Assembly (NCBI GenBank): GCA_050742535.1
Contig: JBOGIQ010000380.1
Location: 1-5,495 of the forward strand
Source: Gp6-AA40 sp050742535
GTDB taxonomy: Bacteria; Acidobacteriota; Vicinamibacteria; Vicinamibacterales; UBA2999
Length of the DNA: 5,495 nucleotides
Reading direction: 5' to 3'
Shown here: one piece after another, positions 1 to 5,374 of the stretch
How positions within the stretch are numbered: the stretch's first letter is position 1
Layout: every line of letters begins with the position of its first letter
Notes under the pieces: model-generated
Database searches by the model: none
Told to the model about the DNA's origin: nothing
The model's input: the letters and a program-made list of their open reading frames with translations, nothing else
Program-made: the position numbers and the translations under genes

Positions 1-31
1 ACGCCGCTCGACGTTCAAGTGAGGCAAACGA

Positions 32-436
32 ATGAGAATTCCGGAAGCGTCAGGGTTCGTCCTTCTTTGTGCGCTCGTGGCGCCGGTTCGCGCCGTCCCG
101 GCCCAGGCGCCGCCGTCATTTCTCGGCAATTGGACCGCGACGGCATCGACGCCCGCCGGTGACGTGTCGGAAACGGTCACCGCCGTGAAGACCGACACTG
201 GCTACGCAATCACGGTGAAGCCTGTCGTGCCTCCGCCGGAGGGTTCGCCGGAGGCCGGTCCGGGCACGGATATCGTGCTGGACGGGGACAAGTTCTCGTA
301 TAAGCGGTTGCTGATGATGCCAGGGGGAACCCTCGTCATCACCTACGCCGGCGTCGTGTCCGTGAACACGTTTACCGGCATGGCGGAGCTGGGAGGGTTT
401 GAGGTGCCGTATACCGGCGTACGGATCACACGCTGA
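32..436 (+). CDS. Small secreted protein with predicted beta-rich domain, function unknown
   Basis: This 134-residue protein begins with a likely Sec signal peptide: a hydrophobic core at about residues 8-20 and an Ala-Gln-Ala cleavage site near residue 26. The mature part (about 108 residues) is rich in alternating hydrophobic and Thr/Val/Gly residues. It opens with a Gly-Asn-Trp-Thr-Ala motif (32-36) and ends with Gly-Gly-Phe-Glu-Val-Pro-Tyr-Thr-Gly-Val-Arg (121-131). This pattern resembles the small beta-sandwich or lipocalin-like domains often found in secreted acidobacterial proteins, but that is a resemblance judged by eye, not a family assignment. There are no cysteines in the mature part and no catalytic motif that I recognise. 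The start is supported by GAGG at 21-24, seven bases before the ATG. The next gene follows after 10 bases, so the two are probably co-transcribed. Being exported and encoded beside an ECF sigma factor, it could be an envelope component of the same system; that is inference. Confidence 0.8.
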   Translation: MRIPEASGFVLLCALVAPVRAVPAQAPPSFLGNWTATASTPAGDVSETVTAVKTDTGYAITVKPVVPPPEGSPEAGPGTDIVLDGDKFSYKRLLMMPGGTLVITYAGVVSVNTFTGMAELGGFEVPYTGVRITR

Positions 437-438
437 GG
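435..438 (+). promoter_or_regulatory. Ribosome binding site deciding the start of the three-segment membrane protein
   Basis: GAGG lies eight bases before the ATG at 447 and overlaps the TGA stop of the preceding gene (434-436). It favours the start at 447 over an in-frame upstream ATG at 399. Starting at 399 would add 16 polar residues, lie inside the previous gene and have no comparable site. Confidence 0.6.
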
Positions 439-446
439 CCGAGAGA

Positions 447-890
447 ATGACAGGCGAAAACGTCACCGCTTTCTTGCTTCTGATCCTCGTCTTCGGGACG
501 GGTATCGCCATCGCCGTGTCGATCGCCTGGTTCGATCACCGCACCCGCACGAGAGCGCTCGACGTTCTGCGTGTCTACGCCGAACGGGGAGAGGAGCCTC
601 CGTCGTCCGTACTCCAGGCGCTGACGTGCGTGTCGGGCTGGCCCCGCTTCAAGCCAGAGCGCCCGGACACCCGCGATCGTATTGGCCGGCCCTATACACG
701 CGGCAGCTTCATTGCACATGCGGCGGCCGACACGATCTTTGCCGGCGGCTTCTCGGGCATCGCCTGGTGGCGTTACTCAGAGTTGGGTGAGACGAGCGCG
801 GGCGTGATTGTCGCCACCGTCGTTGCGCTGTATTTCGCGGCGAGCGCCACCGCACGACTGGTCGGCGCGTACTATGCGCCCGATCGATGA
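447..890 (+). CDS. Small membrane protein with three hydrophobic segments next to an ECF sigma factor (DUF6249-like)
   Basis: The protein has 147 residues when started at 447. One hydrophobic segment lies at about residues 7-28. It is followed by a basic stretch (His-Arg-Thr-Arg-Thr-Arg, 31-36), then an amphipathic helix and a Glu-Arg-Gly-Glu-Glu-Pro-Pro motif (46-52). Two more hydrophobic segments lie at about 88-108 and 118-137. The layout of one membrane anchor, a short 'R-x-L-x-hh-x-x-Y-x-E-R-G-E-x-P-P' element and two further segments resembles small proteins (DUF6249-like) often encoded beside ECF sigma factors. I make that assignment from memory of the pattern and hold it loosely. Its stop overlaps the sigma-factor start by four bases (ATGA), so translation is coupled and similar amounts of both are likely made. 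A role as membrane-bound regulator of the sigma factor is plausible but unproven. No enzyme motif is visible. Confidence 0.75.
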   Translation: MTGENVTAFLLLILVFGTGIAIAVSIAWFDHRTRTRALDVLRVYAERGEEPPSSVLQALTCVSGWPRFKPERPDTRDRIGRPYTRGSFIAHAAADTIFAGGFSGIAWWRYSELGETSAGVIVATVVALYFAASATARLVGAYYAPDR

Positions 891-1414
891 GCGATGACGA
901 CGCCGCGCTCTTCACGGCGGTCCGCGACGGCTCGGAACTGGCGTTCAACACGCTCGTCGATCGACACCAGCAGGCCGTCCGGACGTTTCTCCGGCGGCTG
1001 CTCGGCAATGACGCCGACGCCGACGACATGGCGCAGGAAACCTTTCTCGCCGCGTGGACTCACGCCCGATCCTTTCGTGGCGAGGCGAGCGTGCGCGGCT
1101 GGCTGTGTGGCATCGCCTGGCGCAAGGCCAAGGGCGCACAGCGGTCGTGGGCGCGACAGCGATCGCGGGACACCGAGCACCACGCACAGTCGCCGGAGAG
1201 CGGTGGATCGGCAGCCATGGAGGACCGCCTGGCGGTCAAGCGGGCGCTTCAGGCACTGCCGCTCGAGCAGCGTGCCGCGGTGACGCTGTGCCTGGTCTGC
1301 GGCTTCTCGCATTCAGAGGCCGCTGCTATTCTTGGAATGGCGCTCGGCACGGTGAAGTCACACGTTCTTCGTGGACGCGAGCGACTGATGAAGGAGATCG
1401 AGAAGGGCGCATGA
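887..1414 (+). CDS. ECF-type RNA polymerase sigma factor (sigma-70 family)
   Basis: This 175-residue protein has the two-domain structure of extracytoplasmic-function sigma factors, which direct RNA polymerase to a small stress or signal regulon. Region 2 covers about residues 19-88. It includes the core-binding motif Asp-Asp-Met-Ala-Gln-Glu-Thr-Phe-Leu-Ala-Ala-Trp (46-57) and the -10-recognising stretch ending in Trp-Leu-Cys-Gly-Ile-Ala-Trp-Arg (72-79). A variable linker (about 89-112) leads to region 4 (about 114-170). Its helix-turn-helix runs from Gly-Phe-Ser-His-Ser-Glu through Gly-Thr-Val-Lys-Ser-His-Val to Arg-Gly-Arg-Glu-Arg-Leu (139-167) and would read the -35 element. Length is normal, with no C-terminal extension. 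The ATG overlaps the stop of the upstream membrane protein, and no strong ribosome site is seen, which fits translational coupling. Its own stop overlaps the next start in the same way. The exact ECF group and target promoters cannot be told from the sequence alone. Confidence 0.95.
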   Translation: MSDDDAALFTAVRDGSELAFNTLVDRHQQAVRTFLRRLLGNDADADDMAQETFLAAWTHARSFRGEASVRGWLCGIAWRKAKGAQRSWARQRSRDTEHHAQSPESGGSAAMEDRLAVKRALQALPLEQRAAVTLCLVCGFSHSEAAAILGMALGTVKSHVLRGRERLMKEIEKGA

Positions 1415-1740
1415 GCGATCTCGAGACGCGACTGACTGACGCGCTGCACGCGGACACACCGCCCACGCGCGACCCGCTGTTTCGCGTCGAGCTGCTCGTG
1501 CGACTCGAGCGGGCACGGTTCAGACGACGTGTCGGACGTGCGCTGGTCGTCGTCGGCGTGCTCGCCGTTCTTGCCGCGTTGAACGTGCGCGTCATCGATA
1601 ACTGGTTGGCAGCTGATAACACGCGCGTGTGGGTTGCTGCGCTGGCTGCGGTCGCAACGCTGTGGGCGCTCTCGCTGGTGCTGATCACGCCCCGCTTCAG
1701 GATCGTCGCGCGAGCAGTCGGGCGCCTGCTGTACCCGTAA
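1411..1740 (+). CDS. Small two-segment membrane protein, putative non-canonical anti-sigma factor
   Basis: The protein has 109 residues. A soluble, charged N-terminal part (about 1-40) holds Thr-Pro-Pro-Thr-Arg-Asp-Pro-Leu-Phe-Arg (16-25) and a highly basic helix, Arg-Leu-Glu-Arg-Ala-Arg-Phe-Arg-Arg-Arg (31-40). Two hydrophobic segments follow at about 42-61 and 73-93, and a short basic tail ends the chain. Both ends are predicted to be cytoplasmic. The 'PPxRDPxFR' element recalls short membrane proteins that follow ECF sigma genes in other bacteria; this is from memory. It occupies the slot normally held by an anti-sigma factor and is coupled to the sigma gene by an ATGA overlap. It has no His-x3-Cys-x2-Cys zinc motif of the usual ZAS domain and no FecR-like or catalytic region. 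The start at 1411 is chosen for that overlap and for AAGGG at 1403-1407; the reading frame is open further upstream, but only within the sigma gene. An anti-sigma role is inferred from position. Confidence 0.8.
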   Translation: MSDLETRLTDALHADTPPTRDPLFRVELLVRLERARFRRRVGRALVVVGVLAVLAALNVRVIDNWLAADNTRVWVAALAAVATLWALSLVLITPRFRIVARAVGRLLYP

Positions 1741-1823
1741 GTCCCCGCACGGGCCGACGTGCGATCGTGGACGGTACTGTCCCACGAGCGGACGCCATGA
1801 CGAAGGCTCCTCATCGAAATCGA

Positions 1824-1852
1824 TTGACAGTGGCGCTTCATTCGGCTGGCAT
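1824..1852 (+). promoter_or_regulatory. Candidate sigma-70-type promoter for the padR operon
   Basis: A perfect -35 hexamer TTGACA occurs at 1824-1829. With 17-base spacing the -10 position is TGGCAT (1847-1852), which matches the TATAAT consensus at only three of six places. A start would then fall near 1860, just before the palindrome. The -10 is weak and GC-rich genomes often diverge from the consensus, so the call rests mainly on the -35 element and its location in the gap. Confidence 0.4.
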
Positions 1853-1863
1853 GTCCGCTGCAT

Positions 1864-1880
1864 GTATGCGCCGCGCATAC
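1864..1880 (+). promoter_or_regulatory. Perfect 17-base palindrome, candidate PadR operator
   Basis: GTATGCGC and GCGCATAC form perfect 8-base inverted arms around one central C. The site ends 10 bases before the padR start codon and lies downstream of the candidate promoter. PadR-family repressors bind as dimers to dyad sites in their own promoters, some with ATGT/ACAT-type half sites. The outer GTAT/ATAC arms and this position fit an autoregulatory operator. In RNA it could also form a tight stem over the ribosome site region, although a one-base loop would have to open. Confidence 0.55.
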
Positions 1881-1890
1881 TTCGAGGATT

Positions 1891-2244
1891 ATGGCTTCTG
1901 ATCGCGATCGCATCGATGCCCACCTGCCGCTGCGGCCGGTGGAGTTCCACATCCTGTTGAGCCTGGCGGCAGGCAACCGTCACGGCTTCGGCATCATCGA
2001 AGACATCGAGGCCCGCGGCGATGTGGCGGTGCCGGACGTCGGAACGATGTATCGCGCGCTGGCACGTATGGCCGAGAGCGGCCTGATCGAGGCGGCTCCC
2101 TCGCCGGAGTCCGCCGACCCGCGGCGAAGCTATTACGCCATAACGACGATCGGCACTCGTGTCGCGAAGGCGGAGGCGCGGCGGCTCGACGCGCTGGCGC
2201 GCGCGGCACGGCTCGGCGGCCTCCTCAACAAGAAGACGACATGA
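1891..2244 (+). CDS. PadR-family transcriptional regulator (acidobacterial, ADOP-associated type)
   Basis: This 117-residue protein is a winged helix-turn-helix regulator of the short (subfamily 2-like) PadR type. Residues 14-40 form the first helices, with Arg-His-Gly-Phe-Gly-Ile-Ile at 30-36, the usual 'G-x-x-H-G-[YF]-x-I' signature. The recognition helix contains Val-Gly-Thr-Met-Tyr-Arg-Ala-Leu-Ala-Arg-Met (50-60). It is followed by Gly-Leu-Ile-Glu and the wing, Asp-Pro-Arg-Arg-Ser-Tyr-Tyr-Ala-Ile-Thr (76-85). A single C-terminal helix (about 90-110) would serve for dimerisation. PadR proteins are generally repressors released by small molecules or stress. Genes of this kind commonly sit directly before ADOP permeases in Acidobacteriota, as here. 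The start is supported by GAGGA at 1884-1888, although the gap of two bases to the ATG is unusually short. The stop overlaps the permease start (ATGA), so regulator and permease are on one message. It probably represses its own operon; the ligand is unknown. Confidence 0.93.
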   Translation: MASDRDRIDAHLPLRPVEFHILLSLAAGNRHGFGIIEDIEARGDVAVPDVGTMYRALARMAESGLIEAAPSPESADPRRSYYAITTIGTRVAKAEARRLDALARAARLGGLLNKKTT

Positions 2245-4943
2245 CGCGTGGACTCCTGATGCGCGTGTCGGAGCGCTGGTTCCGGCTGTTGCTGCGCCTG
2301 TATCCGCCGGATTTCCGCGATGAAATGGGCGGCGGTCTCGTGGATACCTACGGCGAGCGCGCCCGCGTCACGTTGGCACGCAGCGGCGTGGCCGGCCTGG
2401 GCTGGTTGTGGGTCCGCGCGCTGCTGGACGCCCTTGGCAACGGTCCAGGCGAGCGTCTGCGGCCCGCTGCCTCGTGGCGACGCACGGGCAACTGGGGTCG
2501 CGACATCGAGCTCGCGCGCCGCCGTCTGCTGCGCTCGCGCGGGTTCGTCGCCGCGACGCTGGCGACGTTGACGCTTGGCTTCGCCGCGTTTGCCGTCGTC
2601 TACACGGCGCTGGACAAGATCGTCCTCGCGCCGATGCCCTATCGCGATCCGGACGGCCTGTACTTCGTCTGGCGCGATCAATCGCTCACCGGTGGCGCGT
2701 CACGTGATTGGCTCGCCGGACCCGACATTGCGGATCTGCAGAACGCCCACGGCGTCATCGAGGGCGCCGTCGGCATGCGTCTCTCGGTACCCGCGCTGTC
2801 GCTCGGGCCGGACGGCGAGCCGCAGCAGGTGCTCGCGATGCTCACGTCGCCGAACCTGTTCGAGGTACTGGGCGTGACACCGGCGCTGGGTCGTGGATTC
2901 TTTGCCGGCGAAGTTGGGCCGACGCGTCCGCCCCTCGTCGTCCTGAGCGACGCGCTGTGGAGACGTCTGGGCGGCGACCGGTCGATCGTCGGGTCGCAGG
3001 TCTGGCTGAGCGGCCAGCCGTACACCGTGATCGGCGTCATGGGTCCAGCCTTCCGGTTCGTGCGGCACGCGGCGCTGGGCCCGCCCCAGGAACCGGATCT
3101 GTATCTGCCGTTTCCGTTTCATCTCGCCGATCAGGATCCGCGCGATCCCAACCACACCACCTTTGCGGCACTGATGCGGGTACGCGCCGGCACCTCTCCC
3201 GACCGCGCGTCGGCGGCGGTCGATGCCATTGCGCGCGTCGTGAATGCACGCAACCGCCAGACCCCGGGTGTGCGGCTCCACGCGGTTCGCCTGCGGGACG
3301 ACCTGATCGCGCCGATTCGACCCGTGCTCCTCACGCTGGGCTGGGCCGCCGTGTTCCTGCTCGTCGTGCTGACGGTCAACCTGGCCTCGCTGCTGCTCGC
3401 GCGGGCAGCCGCACGCGAGCACGAGTTCGCGGTGTCACGGGCGCTCGGCGCCAATGGCGCGGCCGTGCTGCGCGCGATGGTGATCGAAGGCGGCGCATTG
3501 GGCCTGATGGGCGGTGTGCTCGGCGCTGTGGCGGGTTCGTGGGGGACGCGTCTGCTGGTGACGCTCGCGCCGCTGGACCTGCCCCGGCGCAGCGAGATTG
3601 CGCTCGACTGGCGTGTGGCCGTCGTGGTCGTCGCGGCGGGATTCATCGTTGCCATCATCGCCACGGCGCTGCCGGCCGCCTGGGCGATACGCGCGTCGCT
3701 GGCCACGTCGCTCGTGACCTCCAGCGTTCGCGGCGCCGGTGGGTCGCAGCGGTGGCGCCGCGGCATCGTGGTCGCGCAGGTCGCCCTGACGATGGTGCTC
3801 CTGTGCGCCGGCGGTCTCGTCGCCCGCAGTTTTGCACGGCTGCTCGCCATTGATCCGGGGTACTCCAGTGCCAACGTGTTGACGTTCCGCGTCGCCATGG
3901 ATCCGCGACTGTTCCCGACCGCTGCGGATGCGTTCGCGTTCCAGGATCGCGTCGAAACCGCGTTGACCGCGTTGCCCGGCGTGAAGAGCGCAGGAGCCAC
4001 GGCCGCGTTGCCGCTGGCGACGGCGGGGCCGCAGAACAGCGTCTGGTCCTGGCAGGAGACGGTCCGTTTCCCTGGCGCGCCCGGCAACACCGGCGACGCG
4101 CAACGCGACGCAGTACTTGTCGATATCGTCGCCGCCCGTGCCGGCTACTCCGACGCGATGGGCATGCGCATCGTCGATGGCGCTCCGTTCGCCCGCAGCC
4201 GCCCGCCGGACATCCAGGAAGCGCTCATCGATCAACAGCTCGTGAAGCGCTTCTTTCCGACCGGGACGCCGATTGGCGCGTCGATCCCGTTCGTTCAAGG
4301 GAAATCGCTCCGCGTGGTGGGCGTGGTCAGGCAGACACGCCTGGCCAGTCTGCACGAGGACGGACGGCCGCAGCTCTTCATCCGCGCCGACGAGTGGGTT
4401 CGCCAGATGCCGGTGTGGGTGATCAAGACCAGCGGCGATCCGCGGGCGCTCGTTCCGGACGTGCGTCGAGTGATTCGAGGTATCGATCCGCGTATTCCGG
4501 TGTCCGCGGTGCAGACGATGGACGAGATCGTCAACGACGCACTTCGCCAGCAACGGATCAGCATGGTGATGATCGGCGGATTTGCTCTCGGGGCGCTGTT
4601 GCTCGCGTCGATGGGCCTCTTCGGGATGATCAGCGGCTCCGTCGTGCGCCGCCGTGGCGAGATCGCGATCCGTCTGGCCCTCGGCGCGACCCATCAGCGG
4701 ATGGTCCGTCTCCTGCTGGGAGAGGGCGTCGTGCTGGTGCTGCTCGGCATCGTCATCGCGGTTCCGGGGGTGTTCCTCGCTGCCGAAGTCATTCGCAGCC
4801 TGCTGGCGGACATGTCGCCGTGGGATCCGTTCACGTTGTCGGCGGTAGCCGTGGGCCTGCTGCTCGTCACGCTCACGGCGTGCTACGTGCCCGCGCGCCG
4901 CGTGCTGAAGATTGTTCCCGCCGCGTTGTTGCGACAGGAATGA
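2241..4943 (+). CDS. ADOP-type ABC transporter permease: duplicated MacB-PCD/FtsX protein without ATPase
   Basis: This 900-residue protein belongs to the acidobacterial duplicated orphan permeases. An N-terminal prefix (about 1-85), with Leu-Arg-Leu-Tyr-Pro-Pro-Asp-Phe-Arg (18-26), is typical of the group. Two repeats follow. Repeat 1 has a membrane segment (102-122), a MacB-like periplasmic domain (about 125-335) and an FtsX core with segments near 363-387, 412-435 and 458-482. Repeat 2 has a segment at 507-528, a second periplasmic domain (about 540-745) and an FtsX core at 773-797, 822-848 and 862-882. Each core has the cytoplasmic coupling motif: Glu-Phe-Ala-Val-Ser-Arg-Ala-Leu-Gly-Ala (395-404) and Glu-Ile-Ala-Ile-Arg-Leu-Ala-Leu-Gly-Ala (807-816). 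No Walker A, Walker B or signature motif is present, so any ATPase is encoded elsewhere. MacB/FtsX-type proteins work as mechanotransmitters or exporters rather than importers; the substrate here is unknown. The start at 2241 overlaps the padR stop; an in-frame ATG at 2259 is a possible alternative, but neither has a strong ribosome site. Confidence 0.95.
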   Translation: MTRGLLMRVSERWFRLLLRLYPPDFRDEMGGGLVDTYGERARVTLARSGVAGLGWLWVRALLDALGNGPGERLRPAASWRRTGNWGRDIELARRRLLRSRGFVAATLATLTLGFAAFAVVYTALDKIVLAPMPYRDPDGLYFVWRDQSLTGGASRDWLAGPDIADLQNAHGVIEGAVGMRLSVPALSLGPDGEPQQVLAMLTSPNLFEVLGVTPALGRGFFAGEVGPTRPPLVVLSDALWRRLGGDRSIVGSQVWLSGQPYTVIGVMGPAFRFVRHAALGPPQEPDLYLPFPFHLADQDPRDPNHTTFAALMRVRAGTSPDRASAAVDAIARVVNARNRQTPGVRLHAVRLRDDLIAPIRPVLLTLGWAAVFLLVVLTVNLASLLLARAAAREHEFAVSRALGANGAAVLRAMVIEGGALGLMGGVLGAVAGSWGTRLLVTLAPLDLPRRSEIALDWRVAVVVVAAGFIVAIIATALPAAWAIRASLATSLVTSSVRGAGGSQRWRRGIVVAQVALTMVLLCAGGLVARSFARLLAIDPGYSSANVLTFRVAMDPRLFPTAADAFAFQDRVETALTALPGVKSAGATAALPLATAGPQNSVWSWQETVRFPGAPGNTGDAQRDAVLVDIVAARAGYSDAMGMRIVDGAPFARSRPPDIQEALIDQQLVKRFFPTGTPIGASIPFVQGKSLRVVGVVRQTRLASLHEDGRPQLFIRADEWVRQMPVWVIKTSGDPRALVPDVRRVIRGIDPRIPVSAVQTMDEIVNDALRQQRISMVMIGGFALGALLLASMGLFGMISGSVVRRRGEIAIRLALGATHQRMVRLLLGEGVVLVLLGIVIAVPGVFLAAEVIRSLLADMSPWDPFTLSAVAVGLLLVTLTACYVPARRVLKIVPAALLRQE

Positions 4944-4944
4944 G

Positions 4945-4950
4945 AGGAGA
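4945..4950 (+). promoter_or_regulatory. Ribosome binding site deciding the cupin start
   Basis: AGGAGA lies ten bases before the ATG at 4961 and is the strongest ribosome site near this junction. It supports 4961 over the in-frame ATG at 4940, which overlaps the permease stop but would put seven extra residues in front of a Tat signal. Confidence 0.6.
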
Positions 4951-4960
4951 GACCTTCATC

Positions 4961-5374
4961 ATGGCGAGTCGTCGAACATTTCTCGAACTCGCGGCAGCGG
5001 CCGTGGTGCCGCTGCGAGCGCAGTCTCCGGCCGCCGCGCCGGCGGCGCCGCCGCAGGACCAGCCCCTTGGCGTCATCGCGCGGCATGCGCTGACCGGCGC
5101 GCTCGAAGGCCACGAGATCGTGCTCACGCGCAGTGCCATGCGCTACTTTCCCGGGTCGTCCACGCCTGTGCACCGTCACCCGGGTGTCGTGCTCGCGTAC
5201 GTGCTCGAGGGCCGGGTGCGGTTTGCGATCAACAACGAGCCGGAACAGATCGTCGCGCCGGGCGGCACGTTCTTCGAGCCGCTCGGCGCCGTTCACACGA
5301 CCTCTGGTTCCGCGAGCGCCGACGAGCGCACCCGCATCCTCGTATTCGAAGTACGTCCAAAGGAGCAGGCATGA
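4961..5374 (+). CDS. Tat-exported small cupin-domain protein
   Basis: This 137-residue protein starts with Ser-Arg-Arg-Thr-Phe-Leu-Glu (3-9), close to the twin-arginine consensus, followed by an Ala-rich hydrophobic stretch (10-19) and a probable cleavage site near Arg-Ala-Gln (19-21). It is therefore likely exported folded, perhaps with its metal already bound. A single cupin barrel covers about residues 38-133. Motif 1 gives His71-Arg-His73 and continues to Tyr-Val-Leu-Glu-Gly (80-84). Motif 2 is Gly-Gly-Thr-Phe-Phe-Glu-Pro-Leu-Gly-Ala-Val-His (101-112), with His112 as the third histidine ligand. The usual motif-1 glutamate position (77) is Val, so the metal site would be three-histidine. 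Such small cupins may be dioxygenase-like enzymes or ligand-binding proteins; the reaction cannot be told here. It follows the permease by 17 bases and its stop overlaps the next start (ATGA), so it belongs to the same operon. Confidence 0.88.
   Translation: MASRRTFLELAAAAVVPLRAQSPAAAPAAPPQDQPLGVIARHALTGALEGHEIVLTRSAMRYFPGSSTPVHRHPGVVLAYVLEGRVRFAINNEPEQIVAPGGTFFEPLGAVHTTSGSASADERTRILVFEVRPKEQA

Larger units (their letters stand above)
1741..1890 (+). other. Intergenic regulatory region before padR
   Basis: This 150-base gap is the only sizeable non-coding stretch in the window and separates the sigma-factor cluster from the PadR/permease cluster. It contains an imperfect 14-base palindrome at 1769-1782, a TTGACA hexamer, two copies of GCATGT 11 bases apart, and a perfect 17-base palindrome. 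No hairpin followed by a T-run is visible, so a classical intrinsic terminator for the upstream cluster is not supported. Read-through from the sigma cluster cannot be excluded. Confidence 0.6.

Noticed and set aside
1..22. Possible 3' end of an upstream gene (frame 2, ending Ser-Thr-Phe-Lys then TGA at 20-22).
   Set aside because: Only six codons are visible. The TGA-GAGG arrangement resembles the next junction at 434-438, but a random stop is just as likely.
1746..1763. CGCAC/GTGCG inverted repeat as a terminator for the sigma-factor cluster.
   Set aside because: The stem has only five pairs, the loop is eight bases and no U-rich tract follows.
1769..1782. Imperfect palindrome GGACGGTACTGTCC.
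   Set aside because: It has one mismatched base pair and no T-run, so it is neither a terminator nor a clear operator. It might be a second regulator site, but nothing else supports that.
1797..1901. 34-codon open frame across the gap and into padR, a possible leader peptide.
   Set aside because: It has no good ribosome site and its codons run through the palindrome and repeat elements. It overlaps the padR start out of frame and looks like chance in GC-rich DNA.
3131..4694. Long open frames on the minus strand opposite the permease (up to about 419 codons).
   Set aside because: They mirror the high-GC codon pattern of the permease, are rich in Arg, His and Ala with no recognisable domain, and oppose a well-supported gene.
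4394..4960. Extension of the cupin frame far upstream inside the permease gene.
   Set aside because: The upstream part is a low-complexity Arg/Gly/Ser shadow of the permease, while a Tat signal and ribosome site mark the true start at 4961.
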